Positions 34,106-48,900 of a DNA stretch of 64,000 bases are shown in pieces. The translations under genes and the position numbers were made by a program. The stretch comes from Ricinus communis. Lineage: Eukaryota > Streptophyta > Magnoliopsida > Malpighiales > Euphorbiaceae. The notes below the pieces were generated by a model, which was given only the letters and a program-made list of their open reading frames with translations, searched no databases and was not told the origin of the DNA. Numbering within the stretch: the first letter of the stretch is position 1; each line of letters begins with the position of its first letter. The stretch lies in contig NC_063259.1 of assembly GCF_019578655.1 (NCBI RefSeq), forward strand, positions 10,094,001 through 10,158,000, in the 5' to 3' direction.

Positions 34106-36391
34106 TTTTCTTATATTGATAAATATAACACTTTTACGGGGTCATTTTCTTATATTAAATTATTACCACTATTATGAGGTGGTTTTGTCAAATTTATAGA
34201 TATACACGTTTTATAAGGTTGTTTCTTATATTGAGAAATATACCCTATTTACGGGGTTGTTTTCGCAAATTTATAAATATCCACGTTTTACAGGGTAATT
34301 TTCTTATATTGATTAATATACCACTTTTACGGGGTCGTTTTCTCATATTAAATTATTAGCAATATTATGTGGTTGTTTTCTCAAATTCATAAATATACAC
34401 GTTTTACGAGGTTATTTTCTTATATCGAGAAATATACCCTATTTACGTGGTTGTTTTCGCAAATTTATAAATATCCACTTTTTACAGCGTTATTTTCTTA
34501 TATTGATTAATATACCACTTTTACGAGGTTGTTTTCTCATATTAAATTATTAGCACTATTATGGGGTTGTTTTTTCAAATTCATAAATATACACGTTTTA
34601 CGAGGTTATTTTCTTATATCGATAAATATACCCCATTTATGAGGTCATTTTTGTCAATTCATAAATATACACGTTTTACGGGGTTATTTTCTAATATCGA
34701 TAAATATACCCCATTTACGAGTTCATTTTCATAAATTCATAAATATACACGTTTTACGGGATTATTTTCTTATATTGATAAATATACCAATTTTACGGGC
34801 TTGTTTCTCATATTAAATTATCAGCACTATTGTGGAGTTGTTTTCTTATATTCATAAATATACACGTTTTACGAGGTTATTTTCTTAAATCGACAAGTAT
34901 ACCCCAATTTCAAGGATGTTTTCTCAAATTCATAAATATACACGTTTATTTTCTTATATTGATAAATATACCACTTTTACAGCGTCGTTTTCTCATATTA
35001 AATTATTATCACTATTATGTGGTTGTTTTCTCAAATTTAAAAATATACACGTTTTAAGGGGTTATTTTCTTATATTCATAAATATACACTTCTACGAGCA
35101 CGTTTTCTCATATTCATAAATATACATGTTTTACGGGATTATTTTCTTATATTGATAAATACGTTTACGGGGTCGTTTTCTCATATTAAATTATTGGCAC
35201 TATTATGGGATTATTTTCTCCAATTCATAAATATACACGTCTTACGAGATTATTTTCATACATCGACAAATACACCCCATTTACAAGGTCGTTTTCTTAA
35301 ATTCATAAATATACACGTTTTACGGGGTTATTTTCTTATATTGATAAATATAACACTTTTACAGGGTCGTTTTCTTATATTAAATTATTACCACTATTAT
35401 GGGGTGGTTTTCTCAAATTCATAAATATACACGTTTTACGAGACTGTTTTCTTATATCAAGAAATATACCTTATTTACAGGGTTGTTTTTGCAAATTTAT
35501 AAATATCCACATTTTACGGGATTATTTTCTTATATTGATTAATATACCACTTTTACGGGGTTGTTTTCTCATATTAAATTATTAGCAATATTATGTGGTT
35601 GTTTTCTCAAATTCATAAATATATACATTTTACGAGGTTGTTTTCTTATATTGAGAAATAAACCCTATTTACGGGGTTATTTTCGCAAATTTATAAATAT
35701 CCACTTTTTACGGGGTTATTTTCTTATATTGATTAATATACCACTTTTACGAGGTTCTCATATTAAATTATTAGCACTATTATGGGGTTCTTTTTTCAAA
35801 TTCATAAATATAGATTTTTACGAGGTTATTTTCTTATATCGATAAATATACCCCATTTACGAGGTCATTTTTGTAAATTCATAAATATACACGTTTTACG
35901 GGATTATTTTCTTATATTGATAAATATACCACTTTTACGGGATCGTTTCTCATATTAAATTATCAGCACTATTGTGGGGCTATTTTCTCATATTCATAAA
36001 TATACACGTTTTACGAGGTTATTTTCTTAAATCGAAAAATATACCCTATTTACGAGGTCATTTTTTTAAATTCATAAATATACACGTTTTACGGGTATAC
36101 TTTATTATATTGATAAATATACCACTTTTACGGTGTCGTTTTCTCAAATTTAAAAATATACATGTTTTAAGAGGTTATTTTCTTATATTGATAAATATAC
36201 CACTTCTACGGGTTCGTTTTCTCATATTCATAAATATACACGTTCTACGGGGTTATTTTCTTATATTGATAGATACAAAACTTTTACCGGGACGTTTTCT
36301 CATATTAAATTATTAGCACTATCATGGGATTGTTTTCACAAATTCATGAATATACACGTCTTACGAGATTATTTTCTTATATCGATAAATA
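34106..36391 (+). repeat. 39-bp satellite, pentamer higher-order block
   Basis: Monomers here belong to a second subfamily with TACACGTTTTACGGGG, TACCACTTTTACGGGGTCG and TTAGCACTATTATGGGG heads. The last of these recurs at 35,004, 35,194, 35,387, 35,580, 35,770 and 35,962, a spacing of 190-193 bp, i.e. five monomers (39+39+39+37+40). A stretch near 34,347-34,700 is repeated about 1.23 kb later at 35,580-35,880. The block is bounded on both sides by type-1 monomers and switches within one monomer at each end. Confidence 0.9.
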
Positions 36392-39300
36392 TACCCCTCT
36401 TACTGGGTTGTTTTCTCATATTGACAAATATACCACTTTTTTGGGATGGTTTTCTCATGTTGAAAGATATACCCCTCTTACGGTGTTGTTTTCTAATATT
36501 TATAAATATACTCCTCTTACGGGGTTATTTTCACATATTGACAAATATATCACTTTTTTGGCCGTTGTTTATTAATATTGATAAATATACCCCTCTTACG
36601 GGGTTGTTTTCAAATATTCACAAATATACCCTTCTTACGGGGTTGCTTTCTCATATTAACAAATATACCACTTTTTTGGTATTGTTTTCTCATCTTGAAA
36701 GATATACCCCTCTTACGGGGTTATTCCCTAATACTGACAAATATACCCCTCTTACAGGGTTGTTTTCTAATATTGCCAAATAGACCCCTCTTACGGGATT
36801 GCGTTCTCATATTGACAAATGTACCACTTTTTAGGGGTTGTTTTCTCATTTTGAAAGATGTACCCCTCTTACAGGGTTGTCTTCTTATGTTGACAAACAT
36901 AACCCTCTTATAAAGTTGTTTTCTAATATTAACAAATATACCCCTCTTACGAGATTGTTTTCTCATATTGACAAATATACCACTTTTTGGGGTTGTTTTC
37001 TCATGTTGAAAGATATACCTATCTTATGGTGTTATTTTTTAATATTGGCAAATATACCTCTCTTACGAGGTTGTTTTCTAATATTAACAAATATACCACT
37101 CTTGCAGGGTTGTTTTCTCATATCAAACAATATAGCACTTTTTTGGAGTTATTCTCTCATGTTGAAAGATATATCCCTCTTACAGGGTTGTTTTCTAATA
37201 TTGACAAATATAGCCCTCTTACGGGGTTGTTTTCTCATGTTAACATATAATACTTTTTTGGGGGTTGTTTTCTCATGTTGAAAGATATACTCCTCCTATG
37301 GGATTGTTTTCTAATATTGAAAAATATACCTCTTTTACGGGGTTGTTTTCTCATATTGACAAATATACCACTTTTTTGGGGTTGTTTTCTCATGTTGAAA
37401 GATATACCCCTCTTATGGGGTTCTTTTCTAATATTGACAAATGTACCCCTCTTACGTGGTTGTTTTCTCATATTGACAAATAATACCACTTTTTTGGTGT
37501 TGTTTTCTCATCCTGAAAGATACACCCCTCGTACGGGGTTATTTTCTAATATTGATAAATATACCACTTTTTTGGGATTGTTTTCTCATGTTGAAAGACA
37601 TAAGCCTCTTATGAGGTTGTTTTCTAATATTGGCAAATATACCCCTCTTACGGGGTTGTTTTCTAATATTGACAAATATACCCCTTTTACAGAGTTGTTT
37701 TCTCATATTGACAAATATACTATTTTTGTGTGGTTATTTTCTCATGTTGAAAGATATACCCCTCTTACGGGGTTGTTTTCTAATTAATATTGGTAAATAT
37801 ACCCCTCTTACAGGGTTGTTTTCTCATGTTGAAAGATATACCCCTCTTACGGGTTTGTTTGCTAATTAATATTGGCAAATGTACCCCTCTTACGGGGTTA
37901 TTTTCTAATATTGACAAATATACCCTTGTTACGGGGTCGCTTTCTCATATTGACAAATATACCACTTTTTTGGAGTCGTTTTCACATGTTAAAAGATATA
38001 CCCCTCTTACTGGATTGTTTTCTAATACTAACAAATATACCCCTCTTACGGGGTTGTATTCTAATATTGACAAATAGACCTCTCTTACGGGGTTATTTTC
38101 TAATATTGCCAAAAAGACCCCTCTTACGGTGTTGTTTTCTCATATTGAATAATATACCACTTTTTTTGGGTTGTTTTGGAATATTAACAAATATACCCCT
38201 CTTACGGGATTGTTTTCTTATATTGACAAATATACCACTTTTTTGGGGTTGTTTTCTCATGTTGAAAGATATACTCCTCTAACGGGGCGGTTTTCTAATT
38301 TTGGCAAATATACCCCTCTTACGAGGTTATTTTCTAATATTGACAAATATATCCCTCTTACGGGGTTGTTTTCTCATATTGACAAATATACCACTTTTTT
38401 GGGCTTGTTCTCTCATTTCGAAAGATATACCCCTCTTACGGGGTTATTTTTTAATATTGACAAATATACCCTCTTACGGGGTTGTTTTCTAATATTGACA
38501 AATATACCCCTCTTATGGGGTTGTTTTCACATATTGACACATATACCCCTCTTACAGGGTTGTTTTCTCATATTAACGAATATACCACTTTTTTGGGGTT
38601 GTTATCTCATGTTGAAAGATATACCCGTCTTACAAGGTTGTTTTCTCATATTGATAAATATACCACTTTTTTGGGGTTGTTTCCTCATGTTGAAAGATAT
38701 ACCCCTCTTACGGGGTTGTTTTCTTATATTGACAAATATGACCCTCTTACGGGGTTATTTTCACATATTGATAAATATACCCCTCTTACGGGTTGTTTTC
38801 TCATATTAACAAATACACCACTTTTTCGGTGTTGTTATCTCATGTTGAAAGATATACCCCTTTTACGGGGTTGTCTTCTAATATTGATAAATATAACCCT
38901 CTTGCGGGGTTGTTTTCTCATATTGACAAAAATACCACTTTTTTGGGATTGTTTTCTAATTTGAAAGATATATCCCCTCTTATGGAGTTGTTTTCTTATA
39001 TTAACAAATATACCCTGCTTACGGGGTTATTTTCTAATATTAACAAATATATCCCTCTTACGTGGTTGTTTTCGCATATAGACAAATATACCACTTTTTT
39101 GGGGTTGTTTTCTTATGTTGAAAGATATACCCCTCTTACGGGTTTATTTTCTAATATTTATAAATATAACCCTCTTACGTGGTTGTTTTATCATATTGAC
39201 AAATATACTACTTTTTTAGGCTTGTTCTCTCATTTTAAAAGAGATACCCCTCTTACGGGGTTGTTTTCTAATATTGACAAATATACCCTCTTACGGGGTT

Positions 39301-40784
39301 GTGTTCTAATATTGACAAATATACCCATCTTATGGGATTGTTTTCTCTTATTAAAAAATATACCAATTTTTTGGGGTTGTTTTCTCATTTTGAAACATAT
39401 ACACCTCTAACGGGGTTGTTTTATAATATTTCAAATATACCCCTCTTACGGGCTTGCCTTCTCATATTGAAAATAATACCACTTTTTTAGGATTGTTTTC
39501 TCATTTTGAAAGATACACCCTACTTATGGGATTATTTTTTAATGTTGACAAATATACCCCTCTTTCAGAGTTGTTTTCTCATATTGACAAATATACCCCA
39601 CTTACAGTGTTTTTTTCTCATATTGACAAATATACAACTTTTTTGGAGTTGTTTTCTCATTTTAAAAGATATACCCCTCTTATGGGGTTGTTTTCTAATA
39701 TTCACCCATATACCCTTCTTACGGGGTTGTTTTCTAATATTTATAAATATAACCCTCTTACGTGGTTATTTTCTCATATTGACAAATATACTACTTTTTG
39801 GGTTTGTTTTCTCACTTTGAATAATATACCCCACTTACGGGGTAATTTTCTAATATTGACAAATATACCCTCTTACAGGGTTGTTTTCTAATATTGACAA
39901 ATATACCCCTCTTTCGTGGTTGTTTTCTTGTATTAAAAAATATACCAGTTTTTTAGGGTTGTGTTTCTCATGTTCAAAGATATACCCCTCTTATGGGGTT
40001 GTTTTCTTATATTGATAAATATACCGCTATTACGGGGTTGTTTTCTCATATTGACAAATATACCCTTCTTACGAGGTTGTTTTCACATATTGACAAATAT
40101 ACCACTTTTTTTGGGGTTGTTTTCTCATTTGGAAAGGTATAAACCCCCCTTTCATAGTTGTTTTCTAATATTGACAAATATACCCCTCTTACGGAGTTGT
40201 TTTCTGATGTTGATAAATATACCCCTCTTACGGGGTTGTTTTCTCATATTGAAAATATACCCCTCTTACGGGGTTGTTCTCTCATATTGACAAATATACC
40301 ACTTTTTTGGGGTTGTTTTCTCATGTTGAAAGATATACCCCTCTTACGGGGTTGTTTACTAATATTGTCAAATATACCCCTCTTATGGGGTTGTTTTCTA
40401 ATATTTATAAATATAACCCTCTTACGTGGTTGTTTTCTAATAATGACAAATATACCACTTTTTTGGGCTTGTTCTCTCATTTTAAAGGATATACCCCTCT
40501 TACGGGGTTATTTTCTAATATTGACAATTATACTCTCTTACGGGGTTGTTTTCTAATATTGACAAATATACCCCTCTTATGGGGTTGTTTTCTCGTATTA
40601 AAAAATATACCACTTTTTTGGGGTTGTTTTCTCATTTTGAAAGATATACCTCTCTAACGTGGTTGTTTTCTAATACTGACAAATATACCCCTCTTACGGG
40701 CTTGTTTTCTCATATTGAAAATTATACCACTTTTTTAGGGTTGTTTTCTCATATTGACAAATATACCCCTTTTACGGGGTTGTT

Positions 40785-42640
40785 TTCTCATATTGATAAC
40801 TATACCACTTTTTTGGGGTTGTTTTCCAATGTTGAATGATATACCCCTCTTATGGGATTGTTTTCTAATATTTATAAATATAACCCTCTTACGTGGTTGT
40901 TTTCTCATTATTAAAGATATACCCCTCTTACCGTGTTATTTTCTTATGTTGACACATATATCCCTTTTACAAGATTGTTATCTCATATTGACAAATATAC
41001 CCCTCTTATGGGGTTGTTTTCTCATATTGACAAACATACTCCTCTAACGGGGTTGTTTTCTAATATTGAAAAATATACCTCTTTTTTGGGGTTGTGTTCT
41101 AATTTTAAAAAATATATCCCTCTAACAGGGTTGTTTTCTAATATTGACAAATATACCCCTCTTACGCTCTTGTTTTCTCATATTGAAAATTATACCACTT
41201 TTTTAGGGTTGTTTTCTCATTTTGAAAGATATACCCCTCTTACGGGGTTGTTTTCTTATGTTGAAAAATATACCCCTCTTACAGGATTATTTTCTCATAT
41301 GGACAAATATACCCCTCTTACGGGGTTGTTTTCTCATATTGACAAACATACCACTCTTACGGGGTTTTCTCACATTGACAAATATACCACTTTATTTGGG
41401 TTATTTTCTCATGTTGAAAGATATACCCCTCTAACAGGGTTGTTCCCTTATGTTGACAAATATACCCCACTTACGTGGTTGTTTTCTAATATTGACAAAT
41501 ATACCCCTCTTATGGGGTTATTTTCTCATATTGACAAACATACCCCTCTTACGGGGTTGTTTTCTCATATTGACAAATATACCACTTTTTGGGGTTGTTT
41601 TCTCATTTTGAAAGATATACCCCTCTTACGGGGTTGTTTTCTTATGTCGACAAATATACCCCTCTTACAGGGTTGTCTTCTCATATTGACAAATATACCC
41701 CTTTTATGGGGTTGTTTTCTAATATTGACAAACATATCCCTCTTACGGGGTTGTTTTCTCATATTGACAACTATACCACTTTTTTGGGGTTGTTTTCTAA
41801 TGTTGAATGATATACTCCTCTTACGGGGTTGTTTTCTCATATTGACAACTATACCACTTTTTTGGGGTTGTTTTCTAATGTTGAATGATATACTCCTCTT
41901 ACGGGGTTGTTTTCTAATATTTATAAATATAACCCTCTTACGTGGTTGTTTTCTCATTTTGAAAGATATACCCCTCTTACCGTGTTGTTTTCTTATGTTG
42001 ACACATATACCCCTTTTACAAGATTGTATTCTCATATTGACAAATATACCCCTCTTATAAGGTTGTTTTCTCATATTGACAAACATAACCCTCTAACGGA
42101 GTTGTTTTCTAATATTGAAAAATATACCTCTTTTTTGGGGTTGTGTTCTAATTTTAAAAAATATATCCCTTTAACGGGGTTGTTTTCTAATATTGACAAA
42201 TATGCCCCTCTTACGCTCTTGTTTTCTCATATTGAAAATTATACCACTTTTTAGGGTTGTTTTCTCATTTTGAAAGATATACCCCTCTTACGGGGTTGTT
42301 TTCTTATGTTGAAAAATATACCCCTCTTACAGGATTGTTTTCTTATATGGACAAATATACCCCTCTTACGGGGTTGTTTTCTCATATTGACAAACATACC
42401 CCTCTTACGGGGTTGTTTTCTCATATGGACAAATATACCACTTTTTTTGGGTTATTTTCTCATGTTGAAAGATGTACCCCTCTTACGGGGTTATTTTCTT
42501 ATGTTGACAAATATACCCCACTGACGGGGTTGTTTTCTAATATTGACAAATATACTCCTCTTACGGGGTTGTTTTCTCATATTGACAAACATACCCCTCT
42601 TACGGGGGTTGTTTTCTCACATTGACAAATATACCACTTT
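40785..42640 (+). repeat. 1.05-kb tandem duplication within the satellite
   Basis: The landmark TGTTGACACATATA (near 40,949 and 41,998) and its surrounding monomers recur with a 1,049-bp offset. The second copy is partial. Within it, a two-monomer unit (78 bp) near 41,748-41,904 is itself duplicated. Confidence 0.8.
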
Positions 42641-42889
42641 TTTGTGGTTGTTTTCTCATGTTGAAAGATATACCCATCTTACGGGGTTGTTTTCTAATAT
42701 TGACAAATACACCCCTCTTACGGGGTTGTTTTCTCATATTGACAAATATACCACTCTTACGGGGTTGTTTTCTCACATTAACAAATATACCACTTTTTCA
42801 GGATTGTTTTCTTATTTTGAAAGATATACCCCTCTTAGGTGGTGGTTTTCTAATATCGACAAATATACCAATCTTACGGGGTTGTTTTC

Positions 42890-45488
42890 TAATATTGACA
42901 AATATACCCCTCTTACGGGCTTGTTTTCTCATATTGAAAAATATACCCCTCCTATAGGGTTATTTTCTCATATTGACAAATATACCACTTTTTTGAGATT
43001 ATTTTTTCATGTTGAAAGATACACCTCTCTTACGGGGTTGTTTTCTAATATTGACAAATATACCCCTCTTACGGGGTTGTTTTCTAATTTTGACAAATAT
43101 ACCCCTCTTACGGGGTTCTTTTTTCATATTGATAAATATAACCCTCTTATATGCTTGTTTTCTCATATTGACAATAACCCTCTTACGGGGTTGTTTTCTC
43201 ACATTGACAAATATACCACTTTTTTTGGGTTGTTTTCTCATGTTGAAAGATATACACTTCTTACGGGGTTGTTTTCTCATGTTGAAAGGTATACCCCTCT
43301 TATGAGGTTGTTTTCTAATGTTGACAGATATACCCCTCTTACGAGGTTGTTTTCTAATATTGACAAATATACCCCATCTTACGGGGTTGCCTTCTCATAT
43401 TGATAAATATACCACTTTTTGGGGTTTCTCATGTTGAAAGATAGACCCCTCTTATGGGGTTGTTTTCTAATATTGACAAATATACCCCTCTTATGAGGAT
43501 GTTTCTAATATTGACAAATATACCCCGACTTACGGGGTTGCCTTCTAATATTGACAAATATACCCCTTTTTTGGGGTTGTTTTCTCATGTTGAAAGATAT
43601 ACCCTTCTTACGGGGTTATTTTCTAATATTGACAAATATACCCCGTCTTATGGGGTTGCCTTCTAATATTGACAAATATACCACTTTTTTGGGGTTGTTT
43701 TCTCATGTTGAAAGATATACCCCTCTTACGGGATTGTTTTCTAATATTGACAAATATACCTCGTCTTACGGGGTTGCCTTCTCATATTGACAAATATGCC
43801 ACTTTTTGGGGTTGTTTTCGCATGTTGAAAGATATACCCCTGTTACGGGGTTGTTTTCTAATATTGACGAATATACCCGTCGTACGGGGTTGTTTTGCTC
43901 ATATTGATAAATATACCATTTTTTTGGGGTTGTTTTCTCATGTTGAAAGATATACCCCTCTTACGTGGTTCTTTTCTTATATTGACAAATATACCCCTCT
44001 TACGGGGTTGTTTTGCTTATATTGATAAATATACCATTTTCTTGGGGTTGTCTTCTCATGTTAAAAAATATACCCCACTTACGGGGTTGTTTTCTAATAT
44101 TGACAAATATACCCCTCTTACGGGCTTGTTTTCTCATATTGAAAAATATACCCCTCCTATAGGGTTATTTTCTCATATTGACAAATATACCACTTTTTTG
44201 AGATTATTTTTTCATGTTGAAAGATACACCTCTCTTACGGGGTTGTTTTCTAATATTGACAAATATACCCCTCTTACGGGGTTGTTTTCTAATTTTGACA
44301 AATATACCCCTCTTACGGGGTTCTTTTTTCATATTGATAAATATAACCCTCTTATATGCTTGTTTTCTCATATTGACAATAACCCTCTTACGGGGTTGTT
44401 TTCTCACATTGACAAATATACCACTTTTTTTGGGTTGTTTTCTCATGTTGAAGATATACCTCTTCTTACAGGTTTGTTTTCATGTTGAAAGGTATACCCC
44501 TCTTATGAGGTTGTTTTCTAATGTTGACAGATATACCCCTCTTACGAGGTTGTTTTCTAATATTGACAAATATACCCCATCTTACGGGGTTGCCTTCTCA
44601 TATTGATAAATATACCACTTTTTGGGGTTTTTTTCTCAAGTTGAAAGATAGACCCCTCTTATGGGGTTGTTTTCTAATATTGACAAATATACCCCTCTTA
44701 CGAGGTTGTTTCTAATATTGACAAATATACCCCGACTTACGGGGTTGCCTTCTAATATTGACAAATATACCCCTTTTTTGGGGTTGTTTTCTCATGTTGA
44801 AAGATATACCCTTCTTACGGGGTTATTTTCTAATATTGACAAATATACCCCGTCTTATGGGGTTGCCTTCTAATATTGACAAATATACCACTTTTTTGGG
44901 GTTGTTTTCTCATGTTGAAAGATATACCCCTCTTACGGGATTGTTTTCTAATATTGACAAATATACCTCGTCTTACGGGGTTGCCTTCTCATATTGACAA
45001 ATATGCCACTTTTTGGGGTTGTTTTCGCATGTTGAAAGATATACCCTGTTAAAGTTGTTTTCTAATATTGACAATATACTCAAGTATACGAGTTGTTTTG
45101 CTCATATTGATAAATATACCATTTTTTTGGGGTTGTTTTCTCATGTTGAAAGATATACCCCTCTTACGTGGTTCTTTTCTTATATTGACAAATATACCCC
45201 TCTTACGGGGTTGTTTTGCTTATATTGATAAATATACCATTTTCTTGGGGTTGTCTTCTCATGTTAAAAAATATACCCCACTTACGGGGTTGTTTTCTAA
45301 TATTGACAAATATACCCCTCTTCAGGCTTATTTTCGTATTGAAAAATATACCCCTCCTATAGGGTTATTTTCTCATATTGACAAATATACCACTTTTTTG
45401 AGATTATTTTTTCATGTTGAAAGATACACCTCTCTTACGGGGTTGTTTTCTAATATTGACAAATATACCCTCTTTACAGTTGTTTTCC
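42890..45488 (+). repeat. 1.2-kb higher-order repeat, two full copies and a partial third
   Basis: The diagnostic CCCCTCCTATAGGGTTATT occurs at about 42,947, 44,152 and 45,352, offsets of 1,205 and 1,200 bp. Flanking monomers match in order across copies, including a shortened monomer CATATTGACAATAACCCTC. The third copy is cut by the gap and shows short deletions near 45,320-45,340 and 45,470-45,488. Confidence 0.88.
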
Positions 45489-45988
45489 NNNNNNNNNNNN
45501 NNNNNNNNNNNNNNNNNNNNNNNNNNNNNNNNNNNNNNNNNNNNNNNNNNNNNNNNNNNNNNNNNNNNNNNNNNNNNNNNNNNNNNNNNNNNNNNNNNNN
45601 NNNNNNNNNNNNNNNNNNNNNNNNNNNNNNNNNNNNNNNNNNNNNNNNNNNNNNNNNNNNNNNNNNNNNNNNNNNNNNNNNNNNNNNNNNNNNNNNNNNN
45701 NNNNNNNNNNNNNNNNNNNNNNNNNNNNNNNNNNNNNNNNNNNNNNNNNNNNNNNNNNNNNNNNNNNNNNNNNNNNNNNNNNNNNNNNNNNNNNNNNNNN
45801 NNNNNNNNNNNNNNNNNNNNNNNNNNNNNNNNNNNNNNNNNNNNNNNNNNNNNNNNNNNNNNNNNNNNNNNNNNNNNNNNNNNNNNNNNNNNNNNNNNNN
45901 NNNNNNNNNNNNNNNNNNNNNNNNNNNNNNNNNNNNNNNNNNNNNNNNNNNNNNNNNNNNNNNNNNNNNNNNNNNNNNNNNNNNNNNN
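45489..45988. other. Assembly gap of exactly 500 N
   Basis: The round length suggests a nominal placeholder, so the true size is unknown. Type-1 monomers precede it and type-2 decamer monomers follow. Confidence 0.99.
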
Positions 45989-48900
45989 TTTTTTCATATT
46001 AAATTATTAGCACTATTACGGGGTTATTTTCTCAAATTCATAAATATACACGTTTTATGGGGTTGTTTTCTTATATTGATAGATAAACCAATTTTACGGG
46101 GTCGTTTTCTCATATTAAATTATTAGCATTATTATGGGGTTGTTTTGTCTAATACATAAATATACATGTTTTACGAGGTTATTTTCTTATATCGACAAAT
46201 ATGCCCCTTTTAGGGGTTGTTTTCTCATATTCTAAAATTAATCCATTTAAGAGATTGGTTTCTCATACTCACAAATATACCAAACTCACGAGGTTATTTT
46301 CTCCGATTGATAAATATCATTGTATTTCGAGGTTGTTTTCTAATATTTATAAATATACCCCTCTTACGGGGTTGTTTTGTCATATTAAATAATTCACCCC
46401 GTCTACGAGGCTGTTTTCTCAGACTCAAAATTACACTACTGTTACGGGATTGTTTTCTCAGATTCATAAATATACACGTTTTACAGGGTTATTTTCTTAT
46501 ATTGATAAATACACCAATTTTATGGGGTCATTTTCTCATATTAAATTATTAGCATTATTATGGGGTTGTTTTGTCAAATTCATATATATACACGTTTTAC
46601 AGGGTTATTTCTTATATCGACAAATGTACCCTTTTTATGTGGTTGTTTTCTCATATTGTAAAATTAACCCATTTAAGGGGTTGTTTTCTCATACTCACAA
46701 ATATACCAAAAATTATGGGGTTATTTTCTCCGATTGATAAAGATTTCCGTATTACGGGGGCTTTTTCTCATATTAAAAAATTTACCCCTTCTACGAGGCT
46801 ATTTTTTCAAACTCGCAATTGCACTACTTTTACGGGGTTGGTTTCTCAAATTCATAAATATACACATTTTACGGGGTTATTTTCTTATATTGATAAATAT
46901 AACACTTTTACGATGATGTTTTCTCATATTAAATTATTAGCACTATTCTGGGCTTGTTTTCTCAAATTCATAAATATATACGTTTTACGGGGTTATTTTC
47001 TTATATCGACAAGTATACCCCTTTTATGGGGTTTATTTCTCAAATTCATAAATATACACGTTTTACGGGGTTATTTTCTTATATCGACAAATATACCCTT
47101 TTATACGGGGTTTTTTTCAGACTCATAAATATACACATTTTACGAACTTATTTTCTTATATTAAAAAATAAATCAATTTTACGGGGTCGTTTTCTCATGT
47201 TATAAAATTAATCCATTTAAGGGATTATTCTCTCATGCTCACAAATATACCAAAATTATGGTGTTATTTTCTTCGATTGATAATTATCCTCGTATTACGG
47301 GGTTGTTTTCTTAGATTAAAAAATATACCACTTCTACGAGGTTGTTTTCTCATACTTGCAATTACATTAGTTTTAATGGGTTGCTTTCTCAGATTCGGAA
47401 ATATACACGTTTTACGAAGTTATTTTTTTATATTGGTAAATAACCAACTTTTACGGGATCGTTTTCTCATATTATAAAATTAACCCATTTAAGGGGTTGT
47501 TTTCTCGTACTCACAGGTTATTTTCTCCGATTAATAAATATCCCTCAGACACGGGTTGTTTTCTCAAAAAAAAAAATTCTAATTTCTTCACTTATAATGT
47601 TTTCTAAGACTCGCAATTATACTACTTTTACGTGATTTTTTCTCAAATTGATAAATTTATACGTTTTACGGGGTTATTTTCTTATATTGATAAATAAACC
47701 ATTTTTACGGGGTTGTTTTCTCATATTATAAAATTAACCCATGTAAGGGGTTGTTTTCTCATGCTCACAAATATACCAAAATTACGCGGTTATTTTCACC
47801 GATTGATAAATATCACCGTATTACATGGTTGTTTTCTCTTATTATAAAATTTACCCTTTCAACGAGGTGTTTTCACAGACTCGTAATTACACTACTTTTA
47901 CAGCGTTGTTTTCTCTGATTCATAAATATACACGTTTTATGTGGTTATTTTCTTATATTGATAAATAATCCACTTTTCCGGGGTCATTTTCTCATACTAT
48001 AAAATTAACCCATTTAAGGGGTTGTTTTCTCATACTTACAAATATACCAAAATTACGTGGTTATTTTCTTCGATTGATAAATATCCCCGTATTACGGGGT
48101 TGTTCTCTCTTATTAAAAAATTTACCCCTTGTACGAGGCTGTTTTCTCAGACTCGCAATTAAAATACTTTTATGGGCTTATTTTATCATATTCATAAATA
48201 TACAAGTTTTACGGGGTGATTTTCTTATATTGATAAATAAACCATATTTACGTAGTCGTTTTCTCATATTAAATTATTAGCACCATTACGGGGTTGTTTT
48301 CTCAAATACATAAATATACACGTTTTATGGGCTTATTTTCTTATATCGAAAAATATACTCCTTTTACAAGATTGTTTTCTCATAATATAAAATTTAACCC
48401 ATTTAAGGGGTTGTTTTCTCATACTCACAAATATACTAAAACTACGGGGTTATTTTCTCCGATTTATAAATATCCTCGTATTACGAGGCTGTTTTCTCAT
48501 ATTAAAATATATACCCCTTTTACGAGGTTGTTTTCTCAAACTCACAATTACACTACTTTTACGGGGTTGTTTTCTCAGATTTATAAGTATACACGTTTTA
48601 CGGAGTTATTTTCTTATATTGATAAATATATCACTTTTACAAGGTCATTTTTTTTATTAAATTATTAGCACTATTATGGCGTTATTTTGTCAAATTCATA
48701 AATTGACACGTTTTACGAGCTTATTTTCTTATATCGACAAATATACTCCTTTTACGGTGTTGTTTTCTCATACTTTAAAATTAACCCACTTATGGGGTTA
48801 TTTTTCCATACTCCCAAATATACCAAAATTACGACGTTATTTCCTCCCATTGATAAATATCCCCGTATCACAGGGTTGGTTACTAATATTTATAAATATA

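Larger units (their letters stand above)
36392..45488 (+). repeat. 39-bp satellite array, type 1 (right block)
   Basis: This block has the same monomers and trimer tendency as 18,955-34,105. It contains two families of longer duplications (40,785-42,640 and 42,890-45,488). The assembled sequence ends at the N gap while still type 1. Confidence 0.97.
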
